NCBI GenBank assembly: GCA_033558025.1
Contig: JAUCEF010000006.1
Coordinates: forward strand, 2,914,001 to 2,978,000
Origin: Phytophthora sp. 'mugwort'
Lineage: Eukaryota > Oomycota > Peronosporomycetes > Peronosporales > Peronosporaceae
Length of the DNA stretch: 64,000 bases
Reading direction: 5' to 3'
Within the stretch, counting starts at the first letter, position 1; every line of letters begins with the position of its first letter. Position numbers and translations under genes: made by a program. A model generated the notes under the pieces. That model was not told the origin of the DNA. It did no database searches and saw nothing but the letters and a program-made list of their open reading frames with translations. Below, one piece after another: positions 10,698 through 20,399 of this stretch.

Positions 10698-11781
10698 GGC
10701 GTCAACGACTGGTGTCGTAGGGATTCTTTTTTGCCTGTCGCTTTAGCGTCTCGTTTGTGGGCTTCTCGGCACGTTACGAAGTGACCGGGTCCTGCGTACA
10801 GCTGGATGGCTAGTTTACCCGCGCCACTGTGGACATCCACTGTCTCAGCGTTTGTATGAAACTTCGCTTGTAGCAGATGGAGAGTGAGTGAACCGAGTGT
10901 GATGACGACAGGAGTAGCAAGTGGCTTAAAGCGGCGCGCTGGACTCCAGCGTGGAGCGAGTCGACCGTCGACTGTCGACGTCTAGCCTTCTGAAAAGGCT
11001 GACCCGCAGGCTCCACGCGGTTGCACCGGACCCAGTCGGTCACCCACGGCGTGGGCCACGCCAGGCGAAGAGGGATGCAGTAAGCCACGTCAAATCTCGG
11101 TCCCTTGCTTCGTCCGCACACGTAAAGATTCGAGGAGCGTGACCTGAGTCTACAGTACGATAATAGCCCATCGTTGTTCCGTCACTTCCAGTGGAAGTTC
11201 CACTGCGGCAATGCCGAGGACATGAAATGGAAATTCACCCATGCTCAGCTGAGACCATCCACGTGCGTGGGTTAAGTGTGCGAGTGCAGCAAAGCACTGG
11301 TCGCGAAGACTGCGGTAACGCTCTGCGGTCACGCTTGATGCGACGCGTTGTTTGCTTGATCAGCGACGACCGTCGCATGATGACATGGCGTCCGTATCAT
11401 AAATTTGACTCATAATCCCGTCGGGGTGGATTTTTTGGCTCGACATCTGCTTCTGTTTCTGCGCTTCGTGATCTTTGACTGTCAAACGCCAGCGTGTTGC
11501 CAACAGTTACTGTTATAAGACGAAAACCGCATTTCGGGCCGCCACACTTGCGCTCATGGTATCCGTTGCCCTCTCTCAGTAGCAACTTGTATCTCATAGT
11601 AAAAGTTGTTCTGCGTGGTGGCGTTCATCATTATGAATCAATGTTTTTAATTCGGAATAGGCAATTCGTTATCCTGCTTGACCAATGTTATTGAAGTTGC
11701 CGACCCGCAACTTAACCATCCAAAACCAACATAATGGTGCAACTTTACTGTCATTAGCGAAAACCTCCCTTCCTGGCACAG
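10698..11781. other. Divergent intergenic region between PH-like gene and EMC4
   Basis: About 1.1 kb lies between the 5' ends of a minus-strand and a plus-strand gene, so it must hold the promoters of both. No TATA or CCAAT box stands out. The open frames here are not convincing. The 'cttcctggcacag' just before the EMC4 ATG resembles a splice acceptor, so a non-coding first exon of EMC4 may lie within this stretch. Confidence 0.4.
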
Positions 11782-12523
11782 ATGGAGCAGCGCAAGTGGC
11801 AGATGCAGCTGAACGAGGGTCGTGAGGGCGACCTTCCGCACAGACTCGAACCCGTGGGCTTCGTCAAGGGCGTATTGGCCGACAAGGTGCGTCCCCACCC
11901 GCCCCTTCCTCCGCTCTCCTTCCCCTAACACCTCCTACCTTCTCAGGACTCGAATGGAGCCGTCGCCAAGACCGCCACCAACACGTCCGAACTCAAGAAG
12001 AAGGTGCGGTAAACACTGAATGGTGTTGGTCATATTCCTGCTCCCTTACCAGAATAATTGTCCCTGTCTTACGACCGATGCCAGCGCGCCATGGAGATTG
12101 GTATGGCGCCATTTAAGAGCCTACTGCAGACAGGTTTCATGATGTGGATGAGCGGCAACTCCATTAACATTTTCAGCATCATGATCACGGGGATGATCGT
12201 CATGAACACCGCCAAGTCCCTCTTCAACATGAACAATGGTCTGCACTGCTTAATGGTAGCTCGAAGCTTTGGTTGGTTTGAAGCTGACACTTGGTTTGGT
12301 TTGGTTATTGTTGCCAGCCTTCGCGTCCGTGAACGACGGCGTGGTCGATCTGATGCAGCCCAAGGCTGTCTACATGGCTGGTAGTCTGGTTGGTGCGGCC
12401 ATGGGAGTGTACAAATGCTCCAACATGGGGTTACTACCGACGACGAGCGCCGACTGGACGTGGCTGTTGCCGATCAAGCAAGCGGTGGAGACATCCTCAT
12501 ATGCCCACAGCCTCGGACAATAG
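11782..12523 (+). CDS. EMC4: ER membrane protein complex subunit 4 (EMC4)
   Basis: Four exons read as 11782-11886, 11947-12003, 12085-12238 and 12318-12523, with GT-AG introns of 60, 81 and 79 bp, giving 173 residues (human EMC4 is about 183). The ATG at 11782 begins '[13 protein letters not shown]', matching the short N-terminal strand of the family, followed by 'LEPVGFVKG'. The conserved core '[20 protein letters not shown]' and '[20 protein letters not shown]' forms the membrane part. The end '[20 protein letters not shown]' followed by 'DWTWLL' is diagnostic of EMC4 (DUF1077). EMC inserts tail-anchored and multipass proteins into the ER membrane. Exon phases join cleanly: exon 3 ends one base into a codon that exon 4 completes. 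Confidence 0.9.
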
Positions 12524-12655
12524 CTACGGGTTTGAGGAGGGGTTAACTACCCAGACTACACTGCTGAATGAAAAGAAAGGCACGAGCGATGGTAAGTTAG
12601 CACTACTCACTGGCTATTCAATTAATACACGTAACTGCAGTAGAGGACGAAGGAG

Positions 12656-12688
12656 AACCCGCCGATAGACGACAAAACTCGGCGGGTT
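12656..12688. repeat. Perfect 10-bp inverted repeat downstream of EMC4
   Basis: Arms aacccgccga (12656-12665) and tcggcgggtt (12679-12688) flank a 13-base loop, about 130 bp after the EMC4 stop and about 150 bp before the convergent receptor gene's stop. It could form an RNA hairpin in the 3' region of either transcript. Confidence 0.75.
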
Positions 12689-12841
12689 TGGTTGCTGAGT
12701 CCCGTTCCTCCGATCAAAACACTACACCGAAAGCTTGTTGCGGCTAATAATCCTCACTTCGACCAGTTGATGAGCTCCAGACGTCACTGCTCCTCGTGGT
12801 TCGCTGTGTGCTCCTGCAAAAAATTGGTCCTTTTAGAGGGT

Positions 12842-15800
12842 CTACGACACGTTGCGACCACTTGTCTGGGGCGGACAGCGGTACTCTTCGGGGAGCAGCG
12901 ACCGCTGCAATGCGTTGAACGCGAACACACGTCGGCCCGTATTCTTTAAGGCATTCTCGATCCGCACACCTTCGGAACGCATGACGGATACGATGCCCGC
13001 CTTCTTCTGCTCACGAAGACCGTGATGCTGCACAAGAATGCGGCCTTGCTCCAGCGTCACCGACATCCCTGTACGATCCTTGGCAGATTTACATACCGTT
13101 ACACGTCCACCCGAGATGCTGCGACACAAATCTGAACTGAGCTGCAGGATCTCCGGGCGCTTCTTTCGTGCCTGTCGTCCAGCCGTCCCAATGAGTTTAT
13201 CCAGCTCTCCCAGGATGCGATAGACTTCGTCGCGTGACGGCCCGGACGCAGTAACGACTGCACTCGGCGCCTGTGGTGGTCGTGAACGCATCGAATCTGT
13301 TGAATCATCCCGTTGTCGCTCTTGCTTCTGTATGACCTTCATTTGACGCATGGATACGTAATTGCAATAGCGATCGCAGTAACTACGAAGCGTCTTGAGA
13401 CTATTGGCGTTGATCACGTCCTGCAGTCGTGTGACTGACGAACCCGTGTTGTTTGCTAAGGTTTGTTTCTCATTAATCCCTTGTGTGAAGAGCACGGGAC
13501 ACACTTTGATCAGCCCGCCATGACGAAGCGCTTTTGTCAGCTTCACTTTTCCAGACCGCAGCTTCACACGAATGACCAGGTGAGTAAACGGGAACAATTT
13601 GTCCACAGACGCTGGAGCCAGCGACTGCGCGTTTTCCCAGTTATTACCCGGTCCGCCCAGAAGTCGATGGTTTCGTGCCTTGATGAACGTACTTAACAAT
13701 CGCTGACCAACCCCGCTCAAGGAGGACGACTGCGACATCAGAGTTTCTCTAGACAACGGCGTTTCGTCTGTGCTCTCCGAGTTCCCTGCATTGGCCGAGC
13801 TTGTCTCCGAGAGGGCGTCATCGATACTTGTAAAGACATCCACGTCGATCACACCTCCAATCCCCGTCGAGTTGGTGGAATTCGTCGAGTTCGACGATGC
13901 CGCAGACTCAAGAGATTCCAGATGCGTGGACTGGCGTTGTTTTACCTGCAGCTCTAGACGTTTGTCGTCACCATCGCTGTTTGCAGCTGCACGGCTGCTA
14001 CCACTTGTCTCGGAGGGATCACCGCTGTGCTTGGATTCTTCCTCGAGATGGTACGAGACGGATCGCGGCGACTTGTTCCCACTCGACTCGTCGTCCATCT
14101 CGCCCAGTTCTTCCTGTTCGTCCACCAATACAAAGCGAATGTTGCGCAACTCGTTCACAGCACCAGCCATATCCTCCAACATACCCGCCTCATTGCCGTG
14201 TGTTGATACTAAACTTTCCACATCGAATAGAAATCCCAGCTTGCTGAGCTGCTCGAGCATTGTCTGTCCTTGCTCCGGACGAGCATGCTGCAATGCCAAG
14301 TCAACCTTTCGCGTGAACGCTGTCACCAGAGCAGCCACAGCTTGAGGGAAACACACATCCATGCGCTTCCCAAGTACCCACTCGACGTCATCGGCCTTCT
14401 GCTCGTCCTCTGTCCAAAGCGGTACTTGATGGTGTCCAGTAGCAGTCGAGCCCTGCGGCACACGCACCCGTGGCTTGAGCTTTGCGTGCTGCTCTTCCAG
14501 ACCGAAAATGCCACCATTCTTGAACTTGTACACGTGCGCAGCCATGGCACCCACCGTCACAATATCGTATACGGCCGCGCTGGCATTAATATCCGATGTG
14601 CCGCTGCTCCCAATGCTCGTTTGTGCCACTGCATCCGCATTACCAACCCACATTTCTTGCAAATGCAAATTAATCGGTAGGAAACGTAGTTGAGGGTTCT
14701 TCTTCTCGGTACTGGCCTTAAAGTACATTTTGCGCTGGTCACGAAGCACATACACGCGTCGCAACTGACGCAGCAGCTCCACATACGCCTTGTGTTCGTG
14801 GCATCGCTGAAGCATCCACTCTCGACAGCGGTTCAGGTCGCCGTCGTCCTGGATTTGCTGAATTAAATTCTCATAGATGCCACGGTCCGAGCCTTTTTGT
14901 CGCTGACGGTCATAGGCTTCTAGACGTGCGAGGTCGTTCTCGGCGATCAGTAGCTCCTTAGTACGAGTTCGGATGATGATTTCCAGAATCTGACGCGGGA
15001 TCCAGTTGCTGAATCGACTCTCTGTCAGGTCTTCCACGACCAACAAACCTTGTTCACGAATATGGTATTGCTTGCTAATCGCGGGGGCTGCTGCATGGAG
15101 GCCGCCTTCAATGCCGTTGAAGCCATACTTGGCACCAGCAGCCTTGGGAATCACCGTGTTTACCAGTAGCTTGGGTGGGGCCGCACTGGGGCCGAAGTGC
15201 TTGTACGAGTCTTCAGTGGCTGTAAGTACAGTCTGCTCCGTTCGTGCACCTGCTGTCACCAGGATGCCGCTAGACACTGTAAACTCAGCAACGACGCTGA
15301 GAGTGTGGGGCACAATGGATGATCCCAAGTTAGACTCGGATCGACACCCACCCGATCCAGGACCACCTTCTGTGGATCCCGGAGACTCCATCTCGAAAAG
15401 TTCATCGATAACTTGTGAGCTCTGGAAGGCTCCGAATGCCTCCAATTCCACGAGCGATGAATCCAACGTGTTTTGACTCTCATTGCCATCGTCATCGTCA
15501 AAGTCACGACTGCTTTGCGTACGCTCCATCGCAGCCAAAACCTCGGCTGCAGTCATCTCGGAGTGATCTTCGTGGTTGATTGATGCTGGAGCCGAGTTGA
15601 GCGAGTATACTACCATACGAATCTTCTCAGCAGAGCTACCGACTGGGATGCGTGGCACTGATAAAAAGGTGTAGAGATAACGCTGCTGGTGAGGCAGCAC
15701 GATGGGTGCCACATCCTTCACACTCGCCATCACTGTGTCCGTGTTACTGATCTGCCGCCATGCACTAGATGTGCTGCTGTCTCTTGCATCGTCCACTTCT

Positions 15801-18373
15801 AGTCGCTGGATCGCAATAAAACAGCCGTGGGCAAAGTCTTCATTCATCTCAAGCGCCATGGAGAGACCGACGTAATCATCTGTAGGCGAAATCGTTGAGT
15901 TCATGAGCGAACGTCTGCTTGACACAGCGTCGGCCGTAGCTTCACCTTCCGCCATGATCTCCTCAATCTTCTCTAATGATCCCTCTGTCCATCGGTCCGA
16001 TGTACTGAAGGTGAAGCTAGGCGTACGAATCTCCCCATATCCTGACTCGGATAGAGGACTCGAGTCGCTGGAGAGATCGCGGTTAGCATCACGCAGAGAC
16101 TGCGCTGTAGCATTCCACTGCAAGAAGATCAAGCAGCACGGAGGAATGGAGCACGGTAGCCACACCGTGAAGATGTAGAACCATGGGTACGCGATACCAC
16201 GAGTAGTGCGCGAAATGATCTGCACGACCCAGGAAAGAAGGTACACCAGCGTCACGATCCCAATGAGAGCGTAGTAGAGTCTTAGAGCCTTGACAAGAAC
16301 AACCTGGTGGGGGCCCGACGCATTGCCAAGCAACAACTTACCACGGCGCATAACCATCACACCCAAAGCCATGACGACGAACGTCAATACTAGGAAAATG
16401 CCATACGTGACGGACGTCGAGACCAGAAAGAAATTGTCGTCATCTTTAGCATAACACGCCCACAAGTAGCCCTGGATTTCCGAAAAGACAGTGGCGGAGA
16501 TGTCGGCATCTTCATTGCATTGCTGGTACGCGAGTGTCGTGACATCATTCTCCGAGTCATACACACGCGCGATCAGTGTCTGATAACTGAGCAGATAGGC
16601 GATCTGGAAGGCGTAAAAGAGGATGTTTAGCATCACAAACGCCACCGTTGCAGTACGCTTGGGTAGTTTTCGTAGTCGTAAGCTAAGCACAGTTCCCCAG
16701 TGGAAGCACACAGCCGTAAGCATTGTGAATGTGAAGCACAAGTATGCGTGCATGATGTAGAAGTAGGTGCTGCCACGAGTGAAGAACCAGATAAAGTTGT
16801 TCACAATTGCAGTAGCCAACGCCAGCACGGTGCAAATCGCAGTGATATCGGTCCAAATGGACCCGAGCGAGAATGACAGTCCGTTTTTCCGAATCGCCAC
16901 ACTGCAGAACGCTAGCGAGCCCACGAGGACAACCATAGTGACGTAATTGTACGGACTCGCAGTCGCGCCTGTGGTCAGATACACGGAAATGGCTGAGAAC
17001 GTGCCGTCGATGATTAATAGATCCGCCGGATTGCGAATTTCGATAGCAGTGGCGTCCAAACCTGAGTACGCTACCGATGGGTTCTTCACTGTGTCCACGC
17101 CAAGACTTACCCAACCAATCGAGATCGGTTCTTGTACGATTAACGTCCACGAATTATCCGAAGACGAGTAAATCGCTTGAGTGAAGTTGTTCGTGCCGTC
17201 ACTCACTTTTTCACTTGTGGTAGCAGCTAACGCGTTAAATTCGTTGTCATGTGTCGTTACGAGCGGGTGAAGCTCCCAAGACCACACAGCGTCAGCAATG
17301 AATCCCCACTTGGAGCCGAATGTCAGCTTGATGGAGCTACCTTCCGGGATGTTGGCAGCCGTGTAGAAAGTGAGGCTAGCGTTCCCAGAGTTACCCGGGT
17401 AAATGTTTTCTGGAAGGAATGAACCGCTCGAAAGCGTCGCGGTCGTCAGGTCCGTAACACGCACGTACGTGTCGAAGACGGTGTTTTCCGAGTCGTTGAA
17501 GATAAAGTACACTGGTGTTAAATTCAACGCGGTTGTGTACGTCACATTGGATGTGAAACTGGAGCTGTCATTCATACCAGAAGGCGTCACGACGCCGTCG
17601 AATAGAAACACAAACGTATCATTCGTCTGGTATTCCTCAGTGATATCCACCGTCAAGTAGGTCCTGTTTTCGCCCAGGAATGTCGACACGTCGCAGTTTG
17701 TGCTCACGCGTTGAGCATTAGCCGTCGAGTTGGCGACCCGTTCCAAGTAACACGAGCAGTTCTTTGTAAAGTTGTATCCTGGGGGGCTGGCCAGCATGAT
17801 TTGGCGCACCGTGTAGGTTTCTCCATTCATGCCGTCGGGGTAAAACACATCCAAGAAGTCCGTGGGCGTGATGGTGACTCCGAACGTGCCGTTCGTCTGT
17901 CCGGGATAATTGTTCGCCACGCCGCGCCAAACGTTGGAGTCTAGTACGAGTCCGTGGCAGCATTCGTCTGTACATGTCCAGTCGTAGCCCTCCGTGTAAT
18001 ACCAGAGGTCCTGTCCGTTGCAGAAAGCCTGTTTGTTTGTGTCGTTCTGACACGTGGGGAAGGCCACGCACGGGTACCAGGCCTGGTGGTTCTGGGCCTT
18101 GCGGCCGCTGTACTCGCAGCACGGCAGACCGCTGCACTCGCCGTGCACGGTCCCAAAGAGGTCTCGGGGCTGCTGCTCGTTGCAACAGACCAACGACAGG
18201 TCCGCCGAGGACTCGGAGGATGTGGACGCCATGCAGCAGGCCGAGCAGTCATCTGCCTCGGTCGTGTCTGCTGATACGGAGCTTGGATTCGACACCGACG
18301 CGTTCTGCCCCTGTATCCTGTTGACTAGCAGCAGCGCTAGCAGCAGCAGCTGCGGTCTCCGTCTCCGCCCCAT
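12842..18373 (-). CDS. Seven-transmembrane receptor fused to INPP4-type inositol phosphatase (GPCR-bigram)
   Basis: An intronless gene of 1843 residues from ATG 18373; a GTG two codons upstream is in frame but not needed. Residues 1-23 form a signal peptide (RRRR, then a Leu-rich core and 'IQGQ'). The extracellular part to about 475 is Cys-rich near the start ('CSACC', 'CCEYSG', 'CTDECC') with many N-glycosylation sites. Seven hydrophobic segments lie near 477-494, 506-530, 540-562, 574-597, 648-677, 700-722 and 730-752. A Ser-rich linker follows. The C-terminal third is related to inositol polyphosphate 4-phosphatases: the CX5R catalytic loop 'VCKSAKDRTGMSVTLEQ' has its Cys at residue 1761 (codon 13091-13093), and the tail 'RRVFAFNALQRSLLPEEYR' is also typical. 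The predicted role is coupling an external signal directly to phosphoinositide 4-phosphate removal at a membrane. No stop or shift interrupts it. Confidence 0.85.
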   Translation of the reverse strand: MGRRRRPQLLLLALLLVNRIQGQNASVSNPSSVSADTTEADDCSACCMASTSSESSADLSLVCCNEQQPRDLFGTVHGECSGLPCCEYSGRKAQNHQAWYPCVAFPTCQNDTNKQAFCNGQDLWYYTEGYDWTCTDECCHGLVLDSNVWRGVANNYPGQTNGTFGVTITPTDFLDVFYPDGMNGETYTVRQIMLASPPGYNFTKNCSCYLERVANSTANAQRVSTNCDVSTFLGENRTYLTVDITEEYQTNDTFVFLFDGVVTPSGMNDSSSFTSNVTYTTALNLTPVYFIFNDSENTVFDTYVRVTDLTTATLSSGSFLPENIYPGNSGNASLTFYTAANIPEGSSIKLTFGSKWGFIADAVWSWELHPLVTTHDNEFNALAATTSEKVSDGTNNFTQAIYSSSDNSWTLIVQEPISIGWVSLGVDTVKNPSVAYSGLDATAIEIRNPADLLIIDGTFSAISVYLTTGATASPYNYVTMVVLVGSLAFCSVAIRKNGLSFSLGSIWTDITAICTVLALATAIVNNFIWFFTRGSTYFYIMHAYLCFTFTMLTAVCFHWGTVLSLRLRKLPKRTATVAFVMLNILFYAFQIAYLLSYQTLIARVYDSENDVTTLAYQQCNEDADISATVFSEIQGYLWACYAKDDDNFFLVSTSVTYGIFLVLTFVVMALGVMVMRRGKLLLGNASGPHQVVLVKALRLYYALIGIVTLVYLLSWVVQIISRTTRGIAYPWFYIFTVWLPCSIPPCCLIFLQWNATAQSLRDANRDLSSDSSPLSESGYGEIRTPSFTFSTSDRWTEGSLEKIEEIMAEGEATADAVSSRRSLMNSTISPTDDYVGLSMALEMNEDFAHGCFIAIQRLEVDDARDSSTSSAWRQISNTDTVMASVKDVAPIVLPHQQRYLYTFLSVPRIPVGSSAEKIRMVVYSLNSAPASINHEDHSEMTAAEVLAAMERTQSSRDFDDDDGNESQNTLDSSLVELEAFGAFQSSQVIDELFEMESPGSTEGGPGSGGCRSESNLGSSIVPHTLSVVAEFTVSSGILVTAGARTEQTVLTATEDSYKHFGPSAAPPKLLVNTVIPKAAGAKYGFNGIEGGLHAAAPAISKQYHIREQGLLVVEDLTESRFSNWIPRQILEIIIRTRTKELLIAENDLARLEAYDRQRQKGSDRGIYENLIQQIQDDGDLNRCREWMLQRCHEHKAYVELLRQLRRVYVLRDQRKMYFKASTEKKNPQLRFLPINLHLQEMWVGNADAVAQTSIGSSGTSDINASAAVYDIVTVGAMAAHVYKFKNGGIFGLEEQHAKLKPRVRVPQGSTATGHHQVPLWTEDEQKADDVEWVLGKRMDVCFPQAVAALVTAFTRKVDLALQHARPEQGQTMLEQLSKLGFLFDVESLVSTHGNEAGMLEDMAGAVNELRNIRFVLVDEQEELGEMDDESSGNKSPRSVSYHLEEESKHSGDPSETSGSSRAAANSDGDDKRLELQVKQRQSTHLESLESAASSNSTNSTNSTGIGGVIDVDVFTSIDDALSETSSANAGNSESTDETPLSRETLMSQSSSLSGVGQRLLSTFIKARNHRLLGGPGNNWENAQSLAPASVDKLFPFTHLVIRVKLRSGKVKLTKALRHGGLIKVCPVLFTQGINEKQTLANNTGSSVTRLQDVINANSLKTLRSYCDRYCNYVSMRQMKVIQKQERQRDDSTDSMRSRPPQAPSAVVTASGPSRDEVYRILGELDKLIGTAGRQARKKRPEILQLSSDLCRSISGGRVTVCKSAKDRTGMSVTLEQGRILVQHHGLREQKKAGIVSVMRSEGVRIENALKNTGRRVFAFNALQRSLLPEEYRCPPQTSGRNVS

Positions 18374-19055
18374 TGCCACGATCCTTGCTGCTGTCCTATA
18401 TAGGTGGGGGAGGGGTCTTATATATACACACCTGGGGGGGTCTCGAGGACTGATCCGGCGCTGGCCGGTGCTCCGCTCGCTCGCTCACCCCAGAGGCAAT
18501 AGGTTGATGGCGCGAAGGAAGTGATGACCTTCGTCTGTCGTTGAGCAGCTCCTCTGTGTGTCGAATTTCCGGAATAACGGCTGCTCACTGGCGCTCAGTA
18601 TGGCTCGCAGCTCTAAATTTAGACCCGAGAAACAGGTCCCGTCGTAATGTGATACCCATAGACGGGGCATCATACGACTTACGAGCTGACCCATTGAAAT
18701 GCATCTTTAACCCGTTGGGGAGGATATCGGGTTTTAAATTTGTGTATTGATTTGGAATTGATTGTCGGTCATAATTGATACCATCTGTTGTAACCAGGAA
18801 AACATTTATGACAGGGTTTTGACGCGAAGATCCTTGCAGATAGTCAGACAGCGGACGAATTATAACCAATCACCGGACCGTATAAGTCCAAAGAGTCGGT
18901 TAATGTGGTGTCGCTTCGTAACGACGCTGGCGGCTTAGCCGCATTGCCCACTTCATTTTCGGAGGAGAGAAAGCCTCATCAAGCAGAATGCAGCTGATGT
19001 TCGGCGCTCCATTACCGGAAGCTGCCAGCCCTTGGATGTCTTCAGGGGGGATGCA

Positions 19056-19084
19056 GTACTGTACATGTACATGTAGTACAGTAC
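19056..19084. repeat. Palindrome, 9-bp arms
   Basis: gtactgtac and gtacagtac flank an 11-base AT-rich centre that is itself nearly self-complementary. Confidence 0.85.
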
Positions 19085-19241
19085 ATCAGTCGCGGTGTAA
19101 CGGCTATTACAACGTGTAGCGTGACTATGGCGTGCTTGTAACAAGCAAATGCCTGACTTAATTATCGGCTAGAGCTACATTTCAACGCATTTTTTTGTAA
19201 AAGAGCAGCAAGCAAGACAGTTGAATGTGCTTAAAAGCGTC

Positions 19242-19262
19242 ATTCACACACCGTGTGTGAAT
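19242..19262. repeat. Palindrome, 10-bp arms, 1-base centre
   Basis: attcacacac and gtgtgtgaat are exact inverted copies around a single C at 19252. Confidence 0.9.
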
Positions 19263-19782
19263 CGCACGTCCTGACAGCAGTAGTAACTAGCGTCGCCAGT
19301 ACAAGATAGTACTATAGTACTGCTGCTGGCTACTATAGTAACCAATAGTTTTGCGTAATTTTCATTCTACTTTTACTAGAGTAATCAGTAATGAGCCCCG
19401 TCGCTCCGATAGTACTGTTGGATTACTGGCGCCCGATGGCATAGCGCCATGTAGACTCGCCGCTACATCTGCGAGGTCCCCGTTACTAGGCGAATCAGGT
19501 ACATCAAGGACCAGTGCTCTATAATACTCATGAATTGAATATACACGTGTGTGAGGCATAGCATGTAGTACGACAAACCATGTAAAACAAAATGCAAGTA
19601 CACTTACCTCGCATTGTTTCTCGTTTGCCCTAATCATTCAGGCGCCGACGAAACGTCCACCTGCGCCGCAGCCGGAAGCTTTGTCACCACAGGCCCCTCC
19701 GAAAATCTTCAGTCGCCAGAGCAGGTGCCTCTAGAACAAGTGCCCTACAAGTGCACATGTGTTTGATATATACGCGTGATAG

Positions 19783-19817
19783 AATTGTTCATGTTGTATA
19801 ATACAACATGAACAATT
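19783..19817. repeat. Palindrome, 17-bp arms, 1-base centre
   Basis: Arms 19783-19799 and 19801-19817 are exact inverted copies (outer end aattgttcatg) around a single A. This is the longest perfect palindrome seen in the window and would form a near loop-less hairpin. Confidence 0.95.
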
Positions 19818-20399
19818 ATGGCTTACGATGCCGACCCCTTCGAAGCTTCCGTGGGCTCCGCAAGCACTTCTGAATCCGACGAAGGCCTTAACACAATACA
19901 AAATAATGTCAATACAATCAACAACATCTCATGAAACAAATGAATACGTATAACATCGGAGTGATGATGATACCTCACTCTCGTCGTCTGCGTCGACAGC
20001 TACATCATGTGGACCCGTCTTCCACTTCTTGTGCTAGCCCGTCGATGGCGTAATCGCCTTCTCACCCTTCTTGCCCTTCTTCTTCATCGAGTCTGCCTTT
20101 TTCGTCACCAATAGCGCCGCAGCCGTCTCCTTCATCTCCTCGAATCGGGCAAGTGCTGCAGCACGCGCTTCAGCACCTCTTCTCTCCTCATTTTCCAACC
20201 GCAACGCTCCTTCTTCCGCGCCAGCGCCTTCTTCGTAGCCTGAGAGGCGGTACGCGAAACAGCCACGACCTCTTGCTCCGCCTTCTCTTCTCTAGCCGCT
20301 ACCGCCTGCCGCTTCTCTTTCAAAATTAGTGGTTTCTTCGACCCACCCCCACCCCACTTTGTTGCGTGTTGTCGAGGTCGAGCGCTTACCTTTCGCTCG

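Larger units (their letters stand above)
18374..20399. other. Palindrome-rich spacer
   Basis: No gene is supported. Just upstream of the receptor gene, TATA-like runs (about 18398 and 18418 on the plus strand) could belong to its promoter, with no further evidence. Between 19050 and 19820 four short palindromes occur (listed separately). At 20040-20490 the minus strand has Lys/Glu/Ala-rich coding-like text in more than one frame ('KKADSMKKKGKKGEKA', 'TASQATKKALARKKERCG') broken by stops; it may be the tail of a basic DNA-binding or transposon-associated protein, but I cannot name it. Confidence 0.4.

Noticed and set aside
13770..14345. 191-codon plus-strand open frame opposite the receptor-phosphatase gene
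   Set aside because: It is a Ser/Leu-rich antisense shadow of the minus-strand coding sequence, with no domain or splice support. Several similar frames over 12.8-18.4 kb and over the ELM2-PHD gene were rejected for the same reason.
18398..18430. TATA boxes for the receptor gene
   Set aside because: TATATA-like runs exist at a plausible distance, but oomycete promoters often lack TATA and no initiator pairing could be shown, so it was not listed as a promoter.
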